NCBI GenBank assembly: GCA_905250115.1
Contig: CAJNOI010000027.1
Coordinates: forward strand, 401,427 to 465,426
Length of the DNA: 64,000 nt
Origin: Adineta steineri
Taxonomy: Eukaryota > Rotifera > Eurotatoria > Adinetida > Adinetidae
Direction: 5' to 3'
The notes beneath the pieces were generated by a model. It was not told where the DNA came from and did no database searches. It saw only the letters and a list, made by a program, of their open reading frames with translations. Of the stretch, positions 35,801 to 46,563 are shown in pieces. The position numbers and the translations under genes are program-made. How positions within the stretch are numbered: position 1 is the first letter of the stretch; each line of letters opens with the position of its first letter.

Positions 35801-37042
35801 TTCAAAATGTCGTAAATTCTAAAAATACATACTATGTAATATAAACGACCACAATGACAGAATACAATTGTAAAGTAAGATTAAAAAATGAATAATTTAT
35901 AGGATAAATCATATAAAACTACTATTAACGTTTGAAGAAAAAATTTAGACAACTCATGACAAAGTTAAAAATAATCATAAAGAAAAAGACATAACTACAT
36001 CGTAAAGATAAGTAACTAAGAAACAAGTCGTTTTGTATAGATTCAATAATAAAACCAAATAATTATTTGATAAACTTTAGAAAAAAATAAGAAAATGTTG
36101 CTAATAAGAATTAAATTTTCCATTTACTGTCATTTTTTAATAAAATTATTATAATAATCTGCTTACATGAGGCGTGTCATTTTGAAATTGACATTCAGAG
36201 AGAATATGGATACAAAGTCAATATTATATATCGTACGTACTTGGAACATTAAATATTACCCTAAAATAGTATATTACGTCTTATCCCAAGAAAATAGTTC
36301 TTTTTTTATTAGCTCAAATCGCATCGATCTTTCTTTTTCCCTTGAGAAGAAAAAAATTCTAGTGTAAATTCCACATTGCCTATTAATAAGAAGAAAAAGG
36401 AATAAGCTACATGTCGCCTGCTATATTTATATTCTCTACCATCATTAGTGATTTTTACTAATGTTATTATTGGAATTTCTTTTTTTTCCTACATTATTTT
36501 CTCATTTGTATATGTATGAAAAGAAAAAAAAACTTTAAGCTTACTGTAGTATTACTTTAATGTTCTATTCGATTAACTCATACATAGTTTCATGATAAAT
36601 TCATTCGCAAGTATTTATAAGACAAAAATGTCAGTGGAAATCTTTTTTTTTTGCCTTTTTTATGCTTATGAGAATGATTATATATACAGAATAAGAGAAA
36701 GAACATATACCAAATAACATCCGTTATTGTCGCTTGAAAGAAAGAATAACAGATCTATATTATTAGTAAGAATTCTTGTGTGAAAATGATATGCATTCAT
36801 TATAAAATCATATTCATATATCTTTTCCTCATTTTTTTAATACGATATTTTCAATGCTTAAAAGATAAATCGATGTATAGCAGTTATTATTTTTATTTAA
36901 GCGGATTTAATTTATTGCTTGAATAAAGAATGTGTCATATAGTTTAGATGTATGAACAGCAGATAAAGATCATTGTTTATTCTATAAAAAGATCACATAT
37001 TTTCTTTTATATACGGAATTTCTTATGGCGGGTATCAGTTAA
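35801..37042. other. Intergenic, nothing recognised
   Basis: AT-rich. One short open frame at 36167-36367 shows no domain. Confidence 0.4.
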
Positions 37043-37078
37043 TTGTTATGTTGTTTTTTTGTTAAGAAAAATGTTTCT

Positions 37079-38113
37079 ATGAATAGTAATCAGAAATTTA
37101 ATACGACAAATATTGAGAGTCATGCATCAGCTGTGCATCAAAATGCAAATATATGTCAAGAAATAAATGATTTACGTTTGAAACAAATAGAACTTGAAGA
37201 AAAATTGAAAAATATCGAATATGACGTGATCAAACATGATGAAATTGATAATTATAGAAAGCAAATTGAAAAATATCAATCAGTTTTGACCTATAAAAAT
37301 AAATTAGAATGTTTTCCGGGAGAAAATCTAGAAATTTTCCGTCTATTTATCTGGAATTTATGTTCGGATGTATGTAACTGGAAATTACTCGCACATTCTA
37401 TATATCATATTGAACATTTAATTAATAATCTTGATAATTATCAATTAAAAGAAATTTTAAAAAAACAATTTCAAATTTTATTAAATGATTTTAAGTTATT
37501 TATGAAAGAATTAATTAATCTACAGATAAAATCATCAACTTCTTCTGAAATAAACTTGTCTAATGAAATTGAACAATATATTCAGAATCTTAAAAATAAT
37601 ATGATGAATTTAAAAGAGTTAATCTTAATAAATACCGAACGTTTTCATACAAGTCAAGCAGGTACTGATGCTATTCAAACTCTTCTACAAGCTATTGATA
37701 ATATAAATTTTGATTGTAAAAAATTTAATAAACAAGATGAAAATCAAATTCGTTTATTAGCTTTAAAACAAGATCTATTAGAAAAAGTTAATAAAACAGA
37801 TTTAATAAAAATTAAAACTTATATTGATAATCAAATAAAAGAATTAATTGAACTTAATAAACAAAATGCGAAACAATTAGAAGAAATTAAATTAAGTAAA
37901 ACTTCTACATGCGAAGCTCGCTATATGCAAACAATTCTTTCTAATAATCCATTATTATCTCCTTATAAGAAACAAAATCGAGCTTACTCCTATCAAAGTT
38001 CAAGACCATATATTACTTTGGAGCTTGATCATATACGTAAATATCAACAACAAGCATTATTAAAATCACCATATGGTACCATTCCACTATATAGACGACA
38101 AGCATGGGTATAA
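37079..38113 (+). CDS. Unknown coiled-coil protein, single exon
   Basis: 344 aa from MNSNQKF. An in-frame ATG at 37043 would add 12 residues (MLCCFFVKKNVS), but the longer form starts with a Cys/Phe stretch unlike the rest. Residues about 25-65 form a charged coiled coil (EINDLRLKQIELEEKLK). The middle is helical, with a second coiled coil near residues 225-275, and the C-terminus is Tyr/Arg/Pro-rich ending YRRQAWV. No membrane helix or signal. Codon use matches neighbouring genes. A cilia or cytoskeleton role is a guess only, from the coiled coils and the nearby 40.8-41.9 kb gene. Confidence 0.72.
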   Translation: MNSNQKFNTTNIESHASAVHQNANICQEINDLRLKQIELEEKLKNIEYDVIKHDEIDNYRKQIEKYQSVLTYKNKLECFPGENLEIFRLFIWNLCSDVCNWKLLAHSIYHIEHLINNLDNYQLKEILKKQFQILLNDFKLFMKELINLQIKSSTSSEINLSNEIEQYIQNLKNNMMNLKELILINTERFHTSQAGTDAIQTLLQAIDNINFDCKKFNKQDENQIRLLALKQDLLEKVNKTDLIKIKTYIDNQIKELIELNKQNAKQLEEIKLSKTSTCEARYMQTILSNNPLLSPYKKQNRAYSYQSSRPYITLELDHIRKYQQQALLKSPYGTIPLYRRQAWV

Positions 38114-38273
38114 ATAATTGATAAGAAAAGAATTTTGCATCAATAGGTTAGAATTTCTAGTAAAGACAATCTATCTATTTTATAAATCGCTTTAACTGAG
38201 TGGTTCGACCTTATTAGTCCTGACTACTTTGAAAGAAATTAAATACTATTTTGAACAGTTACATATAAGAATT

Positions 38274-38867
38274 CACTAGTCGACGATCTTGCCTCTCGTT
38301 ATTCCAGATTTTCTTAATAATCTGACAAGATTCTTACCTGGAAAATCAGATCTGAACATTCTTTTAGATGAAAGCTTGTCTGACGAGCCAAGAAATGTCT
38401 CATCCGGCAAGATTCCTTCCTGATTTCTTTTTTTTTCTTTCATCTAACATGTTTGTTTAAAAATCAATAAATATTAAAACCATTTTATCTACTCGAAATT
38501 TACTCTCGGAAAATAAATAAAATATTTTATTTATATTAAGAATTCATGCCTATCACTGAAGTTCATCTTCTTCATATTTGTTGCTCGAATCGATGATTGA
38601 TCTTTTGTCCTTAAATATTCTGACTAACCTACTATCGAAATGTAACTCAGGTGTTGACTGGTCTAAAAATAAATAGATAAAGCCTAGTCGTTTGTATATA
38701 TAGATACATGTATACAAAGCCATCACGTGGTGTTGACCTTGAAGATTAGTCAAGGTTCTTTTCATCTTGAACTTCTGGTTAGAATTTTTTCTCTTTCCTT
38801 TCAAATAGAATTTTGCCTGAACATCATGACTATAAAGAATCTGAAAAGGCAAGAGCGTCGACTAGTG
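38274..38867. mobile_element. Non-autonomous DNA transposon (MITE-like), CACTAG ends
   Basis: 594 bp with 21-bp terminal inverted repeats differing at one base (left CACTAGTCGACGATCTTGCC; right the same with C for the A). It is flanked by a direct repeat AGAATT at 38268-38273 and 38868-38873, which fits a 6-bp target-site duplication. No transposase ORF is present. The CACTA-like start suggests the EnSpm/CACTA group, but that group usually makes 2-4 bp duplications, so the superfamily is open. Confidence 0.68.
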
Positions 38868-39263
38868 AGAATTAAAAGGGAAATAAGAGCAGATTGAATA
38901 TTAATTTTTTAAAAGACGTGACTGCTAATTAATTCATTTATTTTCCTTCTTGTTATGACTTTTCTGTGGTATGATGTTCGTTACAGAAATTAATGAGTTT
39001 GTCGTGTAGAATTATTAAGGAAGTTTAAGATGCATGTGCTGTGTCGACCACTTGCTATTGCTTGAAAAGACGCCTTTCACGATAGTAATGACGTGTTGTA
39101 TGTATCATATTTTTGTCCGAATATTCGAAGATAAAAGACTTCGCGAAGATCGTTCGTTGAGCATTGAAGAAACAATCTATTGGAAACTATATCGATTATA
39201 GAGAATAGTTTGAACATTCATTCATGACAAAAGAAAAAATACTCAACTATTTCTATATTAAAG

Positions 39264-40392
39264 GCAGCAGCTAATCTATTTCATGATCATCCGTTACATT
39301 TATTACGTCATATGCAAAATTCACTTCGAATGCAAGTAAAATGAAGATACGATTTAAAACAAAAAATCTGTTTTTAAAATTATTTTAGATACATCATTTA
39401 TTAAATTATGATCTATCTGATCTTTGTAGCAGAAATCAAAAACCGAAGAAAACAGATAAAGATTCTAACATTAGAATATTTAGTACAAGTCGTGATATAT
39501 CAATTGTTGGTAATGATAATAAATTATATCGTGGTCAAATTGATTCATGTGAAATAATACCGTTAAAAAATATTAAAGAAAAAAAATTAAAATTAAAAGC
39601 AAATATAAATGAAAATATTGAAATTAATTTTGATCAATTTGATCAAATAAATAAAACAATAGGTGATGAATATTTATTTGAATATTTAGATTGGCAAACA
39701 AAATTTAATGAACAAGTAATAGGAAAAAATTAATATTATTGACGCTTTTGTTTGTATGTTATCAGGATTTACCGGATGAACTATGCGAGGAATTATTTTC
39801 TCATTGGAAATCAATTCTATGTAAAGAACAACCATGTGATTGTAATTCAGAAATAAAATTTGAAGAAAATGATTTAATCAATACTCAAACTGATTCTACA
39901 TTATCGGATCATACAAATGATGATCAATGTGTTTCTAATGATTTCGAAGAATATCCAATAGATGAATCTATGTGTCTTTGTTCACAATATTCATGTGAAT
40001 GTTTAAAAGATGATCAAAATGAGATACAAGATTCTACTTCAAATATTTTATTAAATAATCAATCAGATGATTTAACAAACGAAATAAATATTCAACAGGA
40101 ATCTAAAATAATTTCAAATGATTCAATACCAATTGTTGAAGAAGAAATAATCCTATCAGATTGTTTTATTAATCAAAACGATCAATGGACACAACAATTT
40201 GATCTTTTTCAAAGTAGAAAAAGAAATCTATATTTTTTATTAAAGTTCATTAAAATATTTTCAGGTACTCATCAACCATTATCTGAACAAAATAATAAAT
40301 TATCCGGTTCTATGAATTGTACAAATCTTGACTTAGATGATCCTACCGCTTTTCGACAACAAATTCTTGATCGTTATCAACAATATAATTAA
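39264..40392 (+). CDS. Unknown acidic protein, 5' end not resolved
   Basis: Four exons: 39264-39335, 39389-39715, 39766-40213, 40265-40392, all phases consistent, with a stop at 40390-40392. The first exon seems to start with an acceptor, so a first exon upstream is missing; the only ATG in it is at 39312 (MQNSLRMQ). The N-terminal part reads HDHPLHLLRHMQ, then IHHLLNYDLSDLC. The second half is strongly acidic with Cys pairs (CKEQPCDCN, MCLCSQYSCECL) and many Asn, Asp and Gln. The third intron (40214-40264) is 51 bp and readable in frame, so it is easily missed. No domain recognised. Confidence 0.6.
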
Positions 40393-40842
40393 ATTTGCTT
40401 TTTAGTTTGATATTGAATTTTCTTTTTTCAAATTAAATTCGAATTCAAACAATAACAATGAAATACAAACAAACATTTATTAAAAAACAATTTCAACACG
40501 TGTTATGTTACCGTTACTATTGCCATCACATTAATACATTTTCATTTCGCGATGTTATTTTAGTATGGCATTTGATTGCTACTTTTACATAGAATCGGAA
40601 AAGAACTGACAAAAAAGAGAGAACGATGAAATGACACAGAGACAAAGTATTTCTTTTTTTTCACTCTCTCTCTCTCGTTTCAGTGTTTTGTTATTGTTAC
40701 TGTTGCTGCTGCTGTTGTTGTCATTGTTCATTTTCTTTTCTCACTTGGGGTGTCTGTTTTTTGAAAACAACAAATTATCATCATTTTTGCGATTGTTAGC
40801 AACGTGATTAGTCCAACAGAAGATTTAAGAAAGTATTAAATA

Positions 40843-41930
40843 ATGAACGATCTAATCTATATTCCAACTACCACTTTACCAAAGTAGAAAAAAACTAGTT
40901 TCAGTTAATAGAAACAATAAAAATTTTTATTTTAGATTCAATGTCGATCCATTAAGAAGAGATTGGAATGATTTTCAACATAATTCATCACAAGGTCGTT
41001 ATATTGTACCAAGAACATTTTCCGAGTAAAAGATTTGTCTTATATCAAAACTTGTTTTTATTTTTATTTTAAATAGATATCGACCTCAACGATATAGATT
41101 AACAGCAGTGAAAAAACAATTATATAATCCAAAAGTACCATCTATTCGACATATGGAACGTGATGAAGTTCTATGTCGTTTACCAGAAGAACATTGCCGT
41201 CATACTAGTACATATACTGAAGGTTAATATATTCTTAATAAAGAATTTTCTTTTATTTAAAAGTTTTTTCTTATTTAGAACAATTTGAAAATTGGGATCC
41301 AACTAAAGATGGTACATTTGTTGAATTTACTGGATTAGTTAGTAAAAATAAATCTAATTTAATAATACTTTTTTAAACTTTAGGGCGTTAGTCAAGCAGG
41401 TAAAACATTATTAGGAGAAAATGATAATTTGCCAGAACAACGTGAACCATGGACAGCATTTGGTCATAGGTTAATATGAATTATTTCATAAAACTTGTAA
41501 ATCTATGATGTATATATGTATAGATTACGAGCAGACAAATCGCAAAGAGATGCACAATCAGCTACTACAGCTTATCGAAGTTCATCATTGACACATTTAC
41601 CATCTACATCATCAATAAATAAACCAATCAATTATAGTTATCGTAATTATGGTAGGGGTACATATGATACAAGTACTAAACATACAATGTGGCCAAGAGT
41701 ATGTTTTTAATTTCATTACTATATCTAAATAAATTTTATTTGTAATGGATAGTATCATATGAATACAAAAAATAGTTTTGATTCAATTAATCGTTTACCT
41801 ATGCCAAGTAATATGCAGGTAAATTTAGTATTTTAGAAAAATAAAATAATAGTATCATTATAATTCTTTTTAGAATGTTTTTCGTTCAGCATCTATGTAT
41901 AATGGCGTTTACAATACTCCTTGGAAATAA
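40843..41930 (+). CDS. Unknown eight-exon protein, possibly a ciliary microtubule-associated protein
   Basis: Exons: 40843-40883, 40936-41025, 41077-41222, 41279-41337, 41384-41469, 41524-41698, 41753-41818, 41874-41930. They total 720 nt, or 239 aa, in frame throughout. The start MNDLIYIPTTTLPK is the first ATG and its splice phase fits exon 2. The protein is basic, Tyr/Arg/Pro-rich and without long helices, with segments such as GRYIVPRTFSEYRP, REPWTAFGHRLRADKSQ and a C-terminal NTPWK. Such extended, aromatic and proline-studded chains are typical of small proteins lining ciliary doublets (CFAP/SPMIP type), but I cannot assign an orthologue. Confidence 0.75.
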
Positions 41931-43347
41931 ACCTATCCTGTTAATACTATTACAAACAGAAAAGAACTTGAATTTAAAAAAGAAAAATACAAAAATAAAT
42001 TAGAGAACAGTCTTTCAATATATTTTCTACTGATTCATATTTCGAAAAAAAAAAAAAAAGAAAAAGAAAAAAGACCTTGATGCTATTAGTGAGTGTTTGT
42101 TTTAATTACGGATGAATAATAAAAAAAAGAGAAATGTGTTATTCTTTGTTTTTTGCTACAAATAAAAGATTTATAGTCAAATTCATTTATTGAATTTTAG
42201 AACAGAAAACAAATTTATTGCTTGAATTAATTATTTTATATTTATTACTAATCTTATCCGTCTCGTTTACTTTTATAACAAAGCTAAACGTACAGAATAG
42301 TCATAGTCCAAGAATATTTATACGCTTCAACCCAAATATCATTGATGTTTTATTGACCTGTTTTTTGTTATTTATATTATATGATGAATGAAGCGAATAT
42401 TGCTATCTTCATTCGATCCAATTTTGATTCGATCGAATCGAATTATTCGATTTGTTTTTGGTCTCTAATGAGTATGCCTTGAGTTATTTAATTGTTTTGG
42501 AATAACGAAGTTTACAAATATACATCTGTCTTTATGATTATTAGTAAGGGGATTGAAATTTTGAAACTAAAAAAATGAAAGAAAAGAGGTATAGAACACT
42601 GACGACAAACTCTCATACCGGTGCTTTATATTTTCAAGAAAATGAAAAAAATATGCATCAGTCTATTAGAACGGCGTTATGCTCTACATCACACTAAAGT
42701 GTAAAAGAGTAATTATAGAAATTAAATTTTGTTTTCTTGTTAATGTAGTATTTTCTCATGAAATGAACGAGTTCCGTTGAATTAATAATCTTCAGCTCTG
42801 TGTTAAACAGATAAGATCATTTCTATCAATTATAATCATACAGTATTATACATTTCTTAAAATACTCAGTTCATTATATGGTAATACAATTTTCTTCCTG
42901 ATATTTTTCTATTATTTCAAAGTTTCAAGTATACATGTATATTAGAACGAAATTGAAGTATCATAGGCAGATGTCTTCATTTAGGCCTACAAAAAAAACA
43001 GGTTTATTGATAAGGTGAAAAGAGGTAATATTTAAAAAATAGTAAGTTTTCTGTAGTATTTCATTTGATTTGATATTCGAAGTCTTAAATACTAGAAGAA
43101 TGAATCGAATACGGCTGAAACCTTGATTATAAACAAAATTGATATCTCTCTTCATTATAACAGAAATAAAAAGAGCAAAAGTACATATTACGACATGAGA
43201 TTCATTTATGTATTCTCATTTGTGTAGAACGATGTGAGAAGAAATATATTTTAACTTACATACGAAAAGATAATTTCATTATGTCTTCTATTTTCTTAAT
43301 CTAACTATCTCATTTTGAAAGAAATACTTGAACTGCAATTCAAAACG
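41931..43347. other. Intergenic, nothing recognised
   Basis: AT-rich. It has a 14-bp perfect palindrome, GATTCGATCGAATC, near 42430. No supported gene. Confidence 0.4.
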
Positions 43348-43740
43348 ATGGAGATAGAATGCAACAAAACTATGAAATCGGAAAAAAGCAGAATAAATGA
43401 AGAAGAACGAATATATTTTATACGTCAGTGTCAAAAATATATAGGTATACCTATTTTTTTCTTCACATTAGTAAGTAGTGCATGCGCATTGTGTGTATCG
43501 ATTGTATTCTTCATAATGGTTATATTTATCTATCTGGACGATATTATTATAGAGCTTACGTATCATATAAATCAAATGATTTATATTGCTTATTCATTTG
43601 TCATTCGAAATGAGCTTTCAAACCACTACAAAAAGAAGAAGATTGATACTGCTATTTGTTTCAATATACCTCATAATAGATCGTATGTTCTTAATTGGTT
43701 TTTATTTTTGTATATTTATAGATTTTATCATTCAAAATAG
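43348..43740 (+). CDS. Doubtful small membrane protein ORF
   Basis: 130 codons from MEIECNK. The N-terminus is charged (MKSEKSRINEEERIYFIRQ) and is followed by two long hydrophobic stretches, at about residues 33-65 and 100-125. Splice-like signals (GTATAC, GTAAGT) lie inside it, and the open frame shifts to another frame over 43586-43843, so the true structure may be spliced. No homologue recognised; it may not be a gene. Confidence 0.28.
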   Translation: MEIECNKTMKSEKSRINEEERIYFIRQCQKYIGIPIFFFTLVSSACALCVSIVFFIMVIFIYLDDIIIELTYHINQMIYIAYSFVIRNELSNHYKKKKIDTAICFNIPHNRSYVLNWFLFLYIYRFYHSK

Positions 43741-44287
43741 AATAAATGCTAACTTACTTTTCATTGAAATGTATAGTATTTTGTCAATTGTAATTAAGAC
43801 AAGAGACAATTTACATCGTCAACGAACAAGACAAAATTCTTAGATGTATAAATGTCAACTTTATGCATTTTCATAGTAAGTGCATTCGTATTATTGCATA
43901 TTAACCTATCAAGTCTAATACGATAGATATTTCTCTTCTTTACAAGCCATCGAGTATGAGATAGTTTTAATAAAATGTTGTCCAAATCAAATTATATGAT
44001 GTTTATCTAATGAATGTATCATTATATACATAATTATGCATGTTTTCCTAACCTTTAACATAAAAAATAGTAGTGAAACAATTTTTTTATTTTATTGAAT
44101 TAGTACAAACATATTGTTAGAACAATATTAAGAAATAGTCAGTTAAAAATCGCTTAGACTAAAACATATTATCGGTTCTGTTCAAAATATTTGTTTTAAT
44201 TAAAATAAAAAGGATCTTAAGTTTAGTTGTTTTTTAGGTTATTTCGTTGTAACCGATAGCAATACTTTATGGAATATGCTATGAAAA
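43741..44287. other. Intergenic, nothing recognised
   Basis: AT-rich 5' flank of the GT47-like gene. Confidence 0.4.
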
Positions 44288-45659
44288 ATGCCGTCTATTT
44301 CGACAATAAGAAGGCGACCAAGGCGTTTATTACGCATTAGTCTTATTATTTTATTAATTTTATTTATTATATTTATTATCAATAAACTATTCTCATCCAA
44401 CGAAATACAATCACTTTCTTGTTCTCAACTATGTCCCTATTCAAGTGAATTAACTAATAATACACTTCAGTTTGATTCATCCCATATTATTCGACATTTT
44501 CCAAATTTTGTTTGTCCACAAAATTTTCGTAATCTTGCTGATTGGGTTTATGGTTGGCCTAATGAATTCAATGAACGTTTACAAACTTTAACAGACGACA
44601 AAAAAAATATTGTTCCATGTCTACCATCGGGTAGCATTATTTACGTTTGTATTTGGTTTATCGATGATTTTTTTACTAAAATATATCCTCATTTACAAAA
44701 TGATTTTGTATTGATTACTGGCGAAGGAGATATTTCAACACCAACACATTTAAAATATCTTCAAGCAGTTGATTCAAAAATCATTCATTGGTTTGGACAA
44801 AATGGACAATATAACGTATCAGCATTTGAAAAATTTACTCATATACCAATCGGTAATTTATTAATAGAAATATCTTCCAAAAAAGAAATTGATACATTCA
44901 TCTTCATTGATTATTCGCTTATTTTTAGGTATCAATTGTTTTCAAATGGCCGATGGTATACAAAGCGTATATTCTCAACAATTAAATCATACATTACCAC
45001 CCATATTTAATGATCCAGATGAACCATCTGCTTATGTTCAACCACAGGATATATCACATCGAGTATTAACAACAATCACACCAACACAAAATTTAGTACT
45101 CATTAATTTTGATGTAGTTACGGATAGAACTGGTCTTCGTTCACATATTCGAAGGACTATGTGTTCGCCTAAGAACAGAAAAATTTATCCATATGTAACA
45201 TGTATATTTAAAGGTGGTGGTATTGATATAGAAGATTTACCAAAACTCTACGAACGAAATCGTCAATATCCATTTTGGTTATCACCTCGTGGTGGTGGTC
45301 TTGATTGTCATCGAACATGGGAAGCACTTTATTTGGATATAATACCAATTGTATGGAATAGTTCATTGAATGTTTTATATGAGAATTTACCTGTTGTAAT
45401 TATAAATGATTATATAGAGTTAAATGAAACATTTTTATATAAGAAATTACACGAAATATCGACAAAAAAATTATCAACACGTAAAATATATCAATATGAA
45501 AAATTACGTAATGCATATTGGCGGCGTTTAATACTCAATAAATCAAGACATCGAAATAAGAAAAATATCCATAAACGAACAGAACAATGTTGGCGAGCTA
45601 AAACTACAATCGATTGGCGTCGAATTTTATCATTTTTCAATCCATTAAATTTATTCTAA
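44288..45659 (+). CDS. Exostosin/GT47-like type II membrane protein
   Basis: Two exons, 44288-44852 and 44929-45659, phase 1, 1296 nt, 431 aa. A basic tail (RRRPRRLLR) precedes a helix at about residues 17-35; the rest is lumenal. Key segment near the C-terminus: FWLSPRGGGLDCHRTWEALYLDIIPIVW, which matches the pattern of the sugar-nucleotide-binding half of exostosin-like transferases (SPRG...D..R.WE.L....IP). The middle carries FVLITGEGD and HWFGQNG. The C-terminus is very basic (KSRHRNKKNIHKR) and ends FFNPLNLF. The intron is 76 bp. The family link is by motif; donor and acceptor are unknown. It could also be one of the uncharacterised GT families with the same motif. Confidence 0.72.
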
Positions 45660-46563
45660 AATTTTATTATGTCTATGAAATATGACACAACAAAATTAAT
45701 CAATATGATATTGAAAAATATTTTAGATTTCATGCTCCATATACATGCGTTATTACCTGATACGATCTAATAATTTATTTTAAATAGTAAAAATCAAGCA
45801 GGAAGATTTCATGTATTGATCATAAGCTATTGTGAATTTAGTACAAAATGTATTATAACAAAGAACAGTCTTTATCAGAAGTGCAATAATCTTCTTTTAA
45901 TTCAATAATTTATTTAGAAAATGTTCTCTTTATCTTGCTTTTATTATTTATATTGATGTTGTGCTACTCTTTATGCTTAAACACTTTTTTTTAAAGTTAG
46001 ATGATATTTTTATGTTCTATACTAGTAAAAATTACAGTATATATTCTTTTCAATAGAAAAACAAGTATTTCATAACTGACATATGCAGTGTTTTTACATG
46101 AGTAATTGTTTGACAAATGCATGACATATAAGTATAAATTGATTTTCCTTGTCTTCTGTTAGAGGTGCACGTATTTATTTATTTGTGTATGATTTGTTTT
46201 TCTGTTTTTTTCTCTAAAGGCATCACCGTTGACATGGACATATGTATGACAAACATTTTTTTTTGTTAGAAAACTAAACGATGAAATCATCAAATAAATA
46301 AACTATATAAAAAAAAGAGTCTCTATTCTACGTTTATGTTTTAAATTTCTGGATTTTCTAAATAATATTTTCTTGTTCATTCTCAATGTAAGCACAAATT
46401 CCATTCAGATGAGAATAAAGAACAATGCTGACAGAAAGCACAAGTAGTTTCACTGTTCACGAATTTTGCACTACCATTACAGATTGAATAATAATAATAA
46501 TAGTAAAAAAGAAAAACAAATATAGTCTAATCTATAGTGTTAGTTTTTCTAAAATGGGATAAA
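45660..46563. other. Convergent intergenic region
   Basis: 904 bp between two converging genes. It should contain both 3' untranslated regions. TTTATT at 46173-46178 could be the aralar poly(A) signal on the minus strand. Confidence 0.4.
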
